Assembly (NCBI GenBank): GCA_965267505.1
Contig: OZ254081.1
Span: forward strand, 434,001 to 498,000
Source: JANQHS01 sp965267505
GTDB lineage: Bacteria > Bacteroidota > Bacteroidia > Cytophagales > CCMP332
Length of the DNA: 64,000 nt
Reading direction: 5' to 3'
Shown: positions 17,372 through 25,066 of the stretch, in pieces
How positions within the stretch are numbered: the first letter of the stretch is position 1
How the letters are laid out: each line of letters starts with the position of its first letter
The notes under the pieces: model-generated
What the model was told of the DNA's origin: nothing
What the model saw: the letters and a program-made list of their open reading frames with translations, nothing else
Database searches by the model: none
Position numbers and translations under genes: made by a program

Positions 17372-20300
17372 CTAGAATGTATCCAGGTCGATTGGTCTGG
17401 TGATATTGAAAAACTTGACCACCTTCTCTCCCAGGTCTCCAGCATCCACATGGATGATGTAAACACCGGAGCCCACCGGAAGACCATCCTGGTTGGTCAA
17501 CTCCCACTCAAGGGAAGTCAGACCCTGACCCGGCACATCGGCCGCTACATTCCTGGTGAATTGTCTTACCAGACTTCCACTCAAAGTGAAGATCGATACC
17601 GTACAATTCGACGGTAGGTTGGTGATCTTCACCCGCTTGTCAACCTGGCTTGTCTCGTATTGCGAGTACGCATAGTATGGATTCGGTACTACCCTGATCA
17701 GATCCAGATCCCTCTGGGCCTTGTTCTCATCATTGTCTCGTACTCCCATGCCTCTGGACGAAAAGGTATACACCGGACTCGCTCCATTGGTAAGATCCTC
17801 GTAATCCTTCTCAATCCTAAGCCGTATTCTCACATTATCCCTATCCTGTGGAGCCAGGCTCAAGAATGGATTCACTCTTGTATACAGCATCCAGCTCAGA
17901 TTGCTGGCATACCACTTACCATACTCGCTTACCAAAGTATTCGGATCAGCAAACAAGGCATCCACCTCATCCTGGTACGAACTTCCCGTGCCATTGGCAT
18001 CAAAGTCATACTCCCGATTGGTGGCAATCACAAAGTGCTTCAGACCATCGGTGAACGTATCCGGGTTCCACAACAGGTCATTACCAACAATCGCATCTGC
18101 TTCCTCGCTCTCAGCAATCCACATGTGTACACGCCTGCCTCGATCCAGATCAATCGCATAACCCGGGAACCAACTCCAACCCGTAGACTGTGCTCCGCTC
18201 GAGGTGGTCGAACCATCTGGGTTGCCATCCTTGTCTACAGAGGGTACCGTACTCTTCTGACTCCTGTGGAAAATCGGAGGAGGATTCGCACCCGCTGGCT
18301 CCTTGTACTGTATCACAGCCACCCGGGTCCACTTGCTCGGATCATTGGGAGTGAATACCACATCGATGTTGTTGATCCCAACAAATCCGTGATTGTATAC
18401 ATCCTGCTCCGCTGGAGGCGTTCCCGCGATCACAAACGGAGATAAACTATTGCTTGAGGTGTTCGGCTGACCAAACACATAGGGGCCCGCTGCTCCAAAG
18501 GCTACCTGCTGGTATACCTTGTTGGGATCACCAGGGTTGGTACCCACCTGATCAGCCTGCCAGCGAACCGAATTGAAGTCCACCGGAATCAACCAGGGGT
18601 TCGCAGGACTTGAGAAGGTGATCGTGCTCTCAAGCAATCCATTATCCGGATTCACCAGCTTGTCTACAGGACGATAGCCTGGATTCGTGCCCGGGGTCAA
18701 CTGAAGCGAGATGCCCAAATCAGGAATCGCTTCCTCTATACCCGAACTCATCGAACGCGTACTCTTCTCATAAATACCATCAGCCTCCAGCGTCCAGAAA
18801 TCATTGGCCTTGAACTGAATCGCAATAGCAGAACTGCTCGAGTCACCAGCCGACAACTGGAACGGTACCGATTCCTCTCCATAGCTTACAAAGGTCCCCT
18901 GACGAGAGTAGAACACCTCTTTGGTGAACCTCCCTCCATCAGCTCCATTCAACAGCTGCACCTCCAATACCTGAGCCGTATCGCTGGCAAGCTCGGTCAC
19001 CTCCCGGATCACTACAGCCCTTCCGTTGGTCTGTTTGATGAAACGGTTGATCGCTGCCGACTGGTTGGCAGGAGCCAGACCCTGGTCTGCAACCGTGTAG
19101 TCCCCTACACTCTGAATCGTATCTCCTGGCAAGAACTGGATCGCATTGTCTCTTTTGTAAACGATCCGGCTGCTAAGCGTTACCCTATACTCATCGATGT
19201 CTCTTAACCTTCGGGGGTCTACTACCTTCACGTTGATCGGGCCGTTGCCAGCTCGGTAGGTCACATCCGGAGTCCCGCCGGCTAGCAGATCATCCTCAAT
19301 ACCGCCTTTCAGCTCAAGGATCCCGCCTCCGTTACCTATGCCCTGCTTGGCAGTCACTTCGAACTGCTCGCCATAACCTGAGTTGATCACAGAGCCCACA
19401 GGGATGTGAGGAACAGCAGTGGTCACCTTCACATTCCTTCGTCCCTGGATGTAGGGAGTACCCTTACGCTCTAGAACAAGGGCACTTTGGTTCAACACAT
19501 CCTCTTCAGGATTGTACCCATAGGCAAGCACCATGTAGTAATAGGTACGGTTGTTAACAAGTGCCGCATCCCCCTCAGCAAAAGCATCTCGGGTAAGGGA
19601 TACAGTCCTGAAAATACCGTTGTCAATGCCCTCCACCTTGATGATCGGAACGAATACATCCGGACCCAAGGTCAAATCATTTTCGTAATTGATGATCCGT
19701 GTTACATCGTCCACAAGATCACACTGGGCTACCAATCTGGCCTTATCAGCATTGTCCAGGTCCGCTGCAGTAGCAGTTCCATCAGAAAGCTGATAGAATA
19801 AATAGCCCTGGAAGGTATAGAAACTCGCCGATTTTGGCTCATACTCACGGTAGGTCTCCGTGTTGTACTGCTCCCTGACCCCCTGGTTCTCGATAAAAAA
19901 CTCAGATGGCTCTACAGAGATCACAATCTCTTTGTCTAGCTCCGTGATGCTTACATGAGGTGCATCAGGACCGCTTTTTAGCTGGAAGTTCCTTTCAAAC
20001 AACTCCTGACAAATGTCATCGGCAATCAAAAGCTTACCAAAGCTACCTCTGGGACCACCCGATCCGGTTCGCGCCCAGGGCACCCCAATAGTAAGCTCAT
20101 TCACTGCTCCGGGACGAAGGGTGAAAGGACCAGCCGACTGAAGCATCCTACGATCTGCAGGAGCATTACCCGCTACCGTCTCATCCCATTCTACATTCGA
20201 GGAACCGACAAAGGGATTGGCACAATCTCCACCAAGACCCCAGCCGATCTCAAGATCAGAAGTTCCGGGAAACATGAAGTCACATGGAACTGCAGTTTGA

Positions 20301-21670
20301 TCTGTACCATCACGAGTATCGTAGGTACATATAGAGTTGTCTCTCCATACATTCCTTAGATAATTAAAGAAATCAGACGCACTACCCGGGTTGCCATTGG
20401 TCGGGTCATTATCATTATTATAATAAAGGAAGTTACTCATGATGATCAGCTCATCAGGCTCATCGATCGAGCAGTCCTTATCATTATCCTGACCGTCTCC
20501 TTCATAAACAGGCAGATCCGGTCTCCAGAACCCATCGTTCTCATCAACCAAACCATCCAGATCATTATCAAGACCATCGCCTACCGTATCAAGGTCAGCC
20601 CAGGGGCCTTCGAAGTAATCAACTCCAACAGAAGGAGGGTTCTCTCCGTATCCGGCAATACCTTCATCAAAGTCATCTCCGTTATAACAAATGCCAAGCC
20701 CACGAGGAACATCCACTTCCACATAGTCATCGCTCGCATTACCCAAATCCGGGTCCACCCACTGTCCCATACGGGTCTCACCCATGTTCTTAACTCCTCG
20801 GTTCAAAAGGCGATTCCAATAAAAGGTCATGTCGTTCAGTACATCCGAAGTGGCAAAACCAAAGGCCATCGCCTGTACTTCCATCCCTATAGCCTCCGAA
20901 CCGCTGCCTCCTACAACTCCACCAAATTCTTTTGCATTACCCGCATCGTTCATCACAAACCAGATCGCCTCATCTCCAAAAATGAAAGGAATATCTCCTT
21001 CTACCGGATCATAATTACCGTCAGGGGTCTCATCAAATCGCTCTTCAAACGGAGCCAACTCGCGGTCCATGTCAACCGCCTCCATGCCCGCAAGATCGTT
21101 TTGATACGGATTGTTCCTGGCAGGCCAGTAAAGAATCGCTTCAGGAACATCCCCCTCACTATTCACCCTGCCGTTTTCATGATCAGATATAAACTCTTCT
21201 ATCGTCTCGCGATCCAATTTGAAGTGGCGATCCCAGGCTGTACATTGCTCAGGACCAATGGTCGGGTTATCCTCATACAAAGGACCCGTCCACATTGAGT
21301 AATGACTCTGACGATACGTATTGGCAAGTACCAACAGGTTACCGGTCACCTCATCACGACCGCCAATCCAGATCGAACCCGCAAAAAGAGAATGCTTCTT
21401 GGGTACATTAGGATCATCGTTCTTCGGGATCTCATAAAAGGCATTACCCGCGCCAAGTACCGTCCACCACATGTCTCCGCCTGCCAAAACTATCGTCCGA
21501 ACATTGTTGATCTCCAAAATCTCCGAAGATTGTGAAGGCTCACAGTCTACTCTACCACTCTGCTGGGCACCTTGAATAGGCTTCATACCTACAGCTTCCT
21601 TAGCCATTAGGATCTCGGCTGAGAAAACCAAGGTTAATACTGAAAGGGTTGCACTAAAGAATTTTTTCAT
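17372..21670 (-). CDS. Giant T9SS-secreted surface protein, upstream copy of a tandem pair
   Basis: A 1432-residue paralogue of the protein encoded at 12789-17054. It has its own signal peptide (MKKFFSATLSVLTLVFSAE..LMA) and an extra ~12 residues before the shared domain starts at CEPSQSSEILEINNVR. The Asp-rich calcium-binding-like stretch and the type A T9SS sorting domain (about 1320-1432) are the same. From about residue 570 to 1365 the two proteins are almost identical. One indel (NPDNQQA against NQSA) and scattered synonymous changes separate them, while signal peptides, several N-terminal patches and the last ~60 residues differ more (FTLSGSLVRQFTRNVAADVP against FSLNGSLVRQFKRNIPSDLP). 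This mosaic suggests recent gene conversion. Upstream, 245 A/T-rich bases separate it from a divergent gene. The function is unknown. Confidence 0.85.
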   Translation of the reverse strand: MKKFFSATLSVLTLVFSAEILMAKEAVGMKPIQGAQQSGRVDCEPSQSSEILEINNVRTIVLAGGDMWWTVLGAGNAFYEIPKNDDPNVPKKHSLFAGSIWIGGRDEVTGNLLVLANTYRQSHYSMWTGPLYEDNPTIGPEQCTAWDRHFKLDRETIEEFISDHENGRVNSEGDVPEAILYWPARNNPYQNDLAGMEAVDMDRELAPFEERFDETPDGNYDPVEGDIPFIFGDEAIWFVMNDAGNAKEFGGVVGGSGSEAIGMEVQAMAFGFATSDVLNDMTFYWNRLLNRGVKNMGETRMGQWVDPDLGNASDDYVEVDVPRGLGICYNGDDFDEGIAGYGENPPSVGVDYFEGPWADLDTVGDGLDNDLDGLVDENDGFWRPDLPVYEGDGQDNDKDCSIDEPDELIIMSNFLYYNNDNDPTNGNPGSASDFFNYLRNVWRDNSICTYDTRDGTDQTAVPCDFMFPGTSDLEIGWGLGGDCANPFVGSSNVEWDETVAGNAPADRRMLQSAGPFTLRPGAVNELTIGVPWARTGSGGPRGSFGKLLIADDICQELFERNFQLKSGPDAPHVSITELDKEIVISVEPSEFFIENQGVREQYNTETYREYEPKSASFYTFQGYLFYQLSDGTATAADLDNADKARLVAQCDLVDDVTRIINYENDLTLGPDVFVPIIKVEGIDNGIFRTVSLTRDAFAEGDAALVNNRTYYYMVLAYGYNPEEDVLNQSALVLERKGTPYIQGRRNVKVTTAVPHIPVGSVINSGYGEQFEVTAKQGIGNGGGILELKGGIEDDLLAGGTPDVTYRAGNGPINVKVVDPRRLRDIDEYRVTLSSRIVYKRDNAIQFLPGDTIQSVGDYTVADQGLAPANQSAAINRFIKQTNGRAVVIREVTELASDTAQVLEVQLLNGADGGRFTKEVFYSRQGTFVSYGEESVPFQLSAGDSSSSAIAIQFKANDFWTLEADGIYEKSTRSMSSGIEEAIPDLGISLQLTPGTNPGYRPVDKLVNPDNGLLESTITFSSPANPWLIPVDFNSVRWQADQVGTNPGDPNKVYQQVAFGAAGPYVFGQPNTSSNSLSPFVIAGTPPAEQDVYNHGFVGINNIDVVFTPNDPSKWTRVAVIQYKEPAGANPPPIFHRSQKSTVPSVDKDGNPDGSTTSSGAQSTGWSWFPGYAIDLDRGRRVHMWIAESEEADAIVGNDLLWNPDTFTDGLKHFVIATNREYDFDANGTGSSYQDEVDALFADPNTLVSEYGKWYASNLSWMLYTRVNPFLSLAPQDRDNVRIRLRIEKDYEDLTNGASPVYTFSSRGMGVRDNDENKAQRDLDLIRVVPNPYYAYSQYETSQVDKRVKITNLPSNCTVSIFTLSGSLVRQFTRNVAADVPGQGLTSLEWELTNQDGLPVGSGVYIIHVDAGDLGEKVVKFFNITRPIDLDTF
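17601..20149. repeat. Long near-identical direct repeat, copy 2 (partner 13018-15572)
   Basis: Second copy of the tract inside the upstream giant gene. Homology continues on both sides at lower identity. The tract breaks at 19059-19090 and again past 20149, where short diverged patches alternate with identical ones. Confidence 0.9.
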
Positions 21671-21915
21671 TTCGACGGATTTATTCCTTTACAATTACTA
21701 AACAGCCGATTTTCGGAAAGTTCATCCATAATTTATTTCAGGCTCTTTTACACTTTTTTCCAACCCCATTCTCGTGGATATCAAAAAAATAGCCCTGAAT
21801 GCTTCAAAAAGAAGGTTTTTGATCAATTCAATCTCTTTGCTTTTTCAATTCTTTTCACTTTTCATGCTTTCTATGGGCTTGGAAGAGAGTAAAAAAATCC
21901 CCCATTTTGTAGGGT

Positions 21916-23250
21916 ATGCAACCTCTTAAAGATTCATTTCAGCTTTATAAGAGTATTCCAGAAAAAGAAAGGAAGAAGTTTCAGTTATACCTTGATATGC
22001 AAGGAGGTAAGTCTGCCGATCTTTTGAAAAAGGTCTGTGAACTACTTACAAAGTATCAGACCGAGACAGATCTGATAGAATCTGGAAGCATTGGGAAGGT
22101 TGTTCCGGCAACACAGGTTTATAGGAGAGTTAATGAGTTAAAAGACCACCTCGAAAATTTCATTTCTCTTTTTGTTGCTGAGGAAGAGGTTTATACCCGT
22201 TTGAATAGAAAGACGGTTTTTTTAAGATTTTTAAGAAAAAACAATCTATTTGGGCAGTTTTCTGGAATTCAAGAGGAACTGGAAAAGGAAATCGAAGGAA
22301 ATCATCTAAGCGAGTCCTTCAGATCTCTCTTTATCAATTATTTGAATGAGATCAGAATCAATTTTTTTAGGAAGTATTATGAGGACAGAAACTACAAGTT
22401 CAATTCTATGGCCTCAAATTATGCAGAACTGGAAAAGGTAAAAGGATGGATCCAAAGCAATCACCTTTTGAATAAGATTTTTTTTGATTTCAGTTTAAGG
22501 GCTGCTCATAAGATCGAGATTGAAACCCTACAAAAGCAATCTATCCTGGAATTTAAACCTCAGTTTTTCAGCTTTAAAGAATATCTGGATTTTCTGGATG
22601 ACCCTAAATTGCCTTTGATGTTCAAGACCTTCATCCTGGATATACTGGAGGCCGCGGATGATAAGATTGTCAAACCAGAGTCCTATCAAAAAGCAGCAGA
22701 GAGAATATTCTATGGAAATTATGACCAAGAAACAGAAAGTGTAAAGAACAATCTTCTGGTATGCCTCGTGACTTCAGGAAAAATCAGCAACCAAAAGAAG
22801 GTTGCTTATTTTGAAGAACTAGTGGATCTCAAGAAAATACTGAGTCCTGGTGTTTTATTCAGGTACATTGTTGAAGCTCTTGACAATGATCCAAAGAGAG
22901 GCAGAGCAGAATTCAATCGTTTAAAAGAACGAGCAAGTGAGGACCCTGAAAATGACCTTCTCGCAATAGACGGGATACTTTTGGTAAAGGAAAAAGATTA
23001 CGAAAAAGCCTTGGATCAGTTAAACCAGGTCGTAATCTACCAGCAGGATAACATGTACTTTGATGTTAACATCGCCCTATTGGAGGCCTTTCTTGAGATG
23101 GGAGATCTAGAAGTCGCAGACTCAAAACTGAATAACTTGAAGGTTTATTACCACAAATACAAGGACCACCTTCCAAGTGATAAGGAAAAGAAATACAAGG
23201 AAGAGATTAGGCGATGCAAGAAATTGCTGGAAATCAAATCCACCTTTTGA
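21916..23250 (+). CDS. Conserved hypothetical helical protein, 444 residues
   Basis: I do not recognise a named family. It has no signal peptide or membrane segment and is rich in Lys, Glu and Leu. The N-terminal part begins with LKDSFQLYKSIPEKERKKF and reads like a helical bundle. The C-terminal third has helix-turn-helix pairs resembling tetratricopeptide repeats (DYEKALDQLNQVVIYQQD, then LLEAFLEMGDLEVADSKLNN). Such proteins usually serve as cytoplasmic scaffolds, but no partner is evident. The gene stands alone between a divergent giant surface-protein gene and a convergent HMG-CoA lyase gene whose stop is two bases away. Its start is ATG 21916; I saw no clear -7 box in the 245-base upstream region. 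Confidence 0.7.
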   Translation: MQPLKDSFQLYKSIPEKERKKFQLYLDMQGGKSADLLKKVCELLTKYQTETDLIESGSIGKVVPATQVYRRVNELKDHLENFISLFVAEEEVYTRLNRKTVFLRFLRKNNLFGQFSGIQEELEKEIEGNHLSESFRSLFINYLNEIRINFFRKYYEDRNYKFNSMASNYAELEKVKGWIQSNHLLNKIFFDFSLRAAHKIEIETLQKQSILEFKPQFFSFKEYLDFLDDPKLPLMFKTFILDILEAADDKIVKPESYQKAAERIFYGNYDQETESVKNNLLVCLVTSGKISNQKKVAYFEELVDLKKILSPGVLFRYIVEALDNDPKRGRAEFNRLKERASEDPENDLLAIDGILLVKEKDYEKALDQLNQVVIYQQDNMYFDVNIALLEAFLEMGDLEVADSKLNNLKVYYHKYKDHLPSDKEKKYKEEIRRCKKLLEIKSTF

Positions 23251-23252
23251 TA

Positions 23253-24113
23253 TCAACCAAAAACCCTGGAAGACAGCCTTAACGATTCAGCATAGGATTC
23301 CTCTGAAAATCCAGAATTCATAGCATTCTTTTCTTTTCCTAAACTTAGAATCCACTTTGTGTCGATGTTTCCTACCAGTTCATCTTCCGCCATGGGGCAT
23401 CCTCCAAATCCCCTAATTGCTCCATCAAATCTTCTACAACCTGAGTCCCAAGCTGCTCTGATCTTATCCAATGAAGAATCAGGCCTTGAATGAAGATGAG
23501 CTCCAAATTCAATGCCCGAAAACTCCGGAATAATATTTCCAAATGCCCTTTCAATTAGGTTTCTGTCCGCATTTCCAATGGTATCCGCCAGAGAAATGAT
23601 TTTCACGTCCATCTGAATAAGCTTTTCAATGAAATCCCGAATGTAGTCTTCATTCCAGGGATCCCCGTAGGGGTTCCCAAATCCCATGCTTAGATAAACC
23701 ACTTGCTTAACAGGAGTTCCATTGACCATAGTCTGGATTCCATTTACAACGGCAAAGGCTTCCTCTATGGATTTTCGTGTATTCCTTTGCTGAAAGGTTT
23801 CCGAAAGGCTCAAAGGGAAACCAAGGAAATCAATGACTTCATGTTCCAAAGCATCTTCAGCCCCTCTTTCATTTGCGACTATTGCCAACAAGTTTGCTTG
23901 TTGCAATTCTTCATTTGGAATCAGGTTAAGAACCTCGGAAGAATCTCTTAATTGTGGTATGGCTTTAGGTGAAACAAAACTTCCAAAATCAATTGTATGA
24001 AATCCAACCCTTAACAATGAACGCAGATATTCAGCTTTAATCTCAGTTGGAATAAAAGCATCTATTCCCTGCATTGCATCTCTGGGACATTCTATGATCT
24101 TTATCCTTTCCAC
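23253..24113 (-). CDS. Hydroxymethylglutaryl-CoA lyase-like protein
   Basis: The HMG-CoA lyase family cleaves HMG-CoA to acetyl-CoA and acetoacetate, the last step of leucine breakdown. The 286 residues form one HMGL-like TIM barrel. The N-terminal metal/substrate motif reads IECPRDAMQ where classical enzymes have PRDGLQ, keeping Arg and Asp. SLADTIGNAD and HLHSRPD supply further metal ligands, and RGFGGCPMAEDELVGNIDT has the active-site Cys loop. GTG at 24113 overlaps the metF stop (TAGTG) by one base, so the gene is translated as part of the methionine-synthesis operon under the SAM riboswitch. That context is unexpected for leucine catabolism. Related pyruvate-carboxyl-transfer-type lyases remain an alternative. 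Confidence 0.85.
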   Translation of the reverse strand: MERIKIIECPRDAMQGIDAFIPTEIKAEYLRSLLRVGFHTIDFGSFVSPKAIPQLRDSSEVLNLIPNEELQQANLLAIVANERGAEDALEHEVIDFLGFPLSLSETFQQRNTRKSIEEAFAVVNGIQTMVNGTPVKQVVYLSMGFGNPYGDPWNEDYIRDFIEKLIQMDVKIISLADTIGNADRNLIERAFGNIIPEFSGIEFGAHLHSRPDSSLDKIRAAWDSGCRRFDGAIRGFGGCPMAEDELVGNIDTKWILSLGKEKNAMNSGFSEESYAESLRLSSRVFG

Positions 24114-25066
24114 TAGAACAGTGCCTCGGCAATTCTTTTAACAGGACCCGAACGACTCATTGTATAAAAATGTAAGCAGGGAACATTTGCCTGTATCAAC
24201 TCTTTGGATTGCTCTATTGACCACTCAATTCCAACCTCCCTTGCTTCCTCGTTTGTCTTGCATTTGGATAACTCCTCCACTAGCATATCCGGTAAATCAA
24301 TATAGAAAGTCCTTGGTAGGCCTGAAATTTGTTTCAATGTGGTAATGGGCTTTAATCCCGGGATAATAGGAACGTTAATCCCAATTTCTCTACACTGATC
24401 TACGAATTCAAAATACTTCTGATTATCGAAGAACATCTGAGTCACTACATATTCTGCTCCCTGATCAACTTTGTTTTTGAGGTGCTTTAAATCCAACTTA
24501 AAGTTAGGGGCTTCAAAATGCTTTTCCGGATAACCAGCTACTCCCATACAGAAATCCGTATTGGTCGCGTTGTTTAGCTCGTCATCCAGATAAACTCCTT
24601 CATTCATTCCTTTAACCTGTTTCAGAAGATCAATTGCATAAACATGGCCATCGGGTTCCGGGACAAATCGACCCTCCGATTTTATAGGATCTCCTCTTAA
24701 GATCAAAACATTATCCACTCCAAGGAAATTGAGGTCAATTAAGGCATTTTCTGTTTCTTCCCTGGTAAAGCCTCCACAAATAATATGGGGAACAGCATCA
24801 ACCTCATACTTATTCATTATGGCTGCACAGATCCCCACGGTACCTGGTCTTTTCCTAACTACCTGCTTTTCCAACAATCCTCCACCTTTATTCTTATAGA
24901 TGTATTCTTCCCTGTGATAGGTTACGTCGATAAATGGAGGCTTAAATTCCATCAAAGGATCAATTGCGTCAAAGATTGATTGCACGCCCTGACCCTTAAG
25001 TGGCGGCAGGATCTCAAAAGAAAAAAGAGTGCTTTTTGCCTTATTTAAATGTTTGGTGATCTTCAT
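24113..25066 (-). CDS. metF: Methylenetetrahydrofolate reductase
   Basis: Makes 5-methyl-tetrahydrofolate, the methyl donor for methionine synthase, using a flavin cofactor in the cytoplasm. The 317 residues form a single TIM barrel, as in bacterial MetF. Recognisable stretches are FSFEILPPLKGQGVQSIFD (catalytic Glu in SFEILPP), FIDVTYHREE, LNFLGVDNVLILRGDP and AEYVVTQMFFDNQKYFEFVD. The ATG shares one base with the stop of metH2 (TAATG). Placed between metH and the lyase, and behind the SAM-I riboswitch, it should be turned down when S-adenosylmethionine is plentiful. The assignment is secure. Confidence 0.96.
   Translation of the reverse strand: MKITKHLNKAKSTLFSFEILPPLKGQGVQSIFDAIDPLMEFKPPFIDVTYHREEYIYKNKGGGLLEKQVVRKRPGTVGICAAIMNKYEVDAVPHIICGGFTREETENALIDLNFLGVDNVLILRGDPIKSEGRFVPEPDGHVYAIDLLKQVKGMNEGVYLDDELNNATNTDFCMGVAGYPEKHFEAPNFKLDLKHLKNKVDQGAEYVVTQMFFDNQKYFEFVDQCREIGINVPIIPGLKPITTLKQISGLPRTFYIDLPDMLVEELSKCKTNEEAREVGIEWSIEQSKELIQANVPCLHFYTMSRSGPVKRIAEALF

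Noticed and set aside
17660..18445. A 261-residue plus-strand frame, and shorter versions at 13452-13862
   Set aside because: Antisense to the giant surface proteins. They recur in both copies only because the DNA is duplicated; the composition is not protein-like.
12789..21670. Insertion-sequence or phage-mediated duplication
   Set aside because: No transposase, integrase, terminal inverted repeats or target-site duplications were seen next to the repeated tracts.
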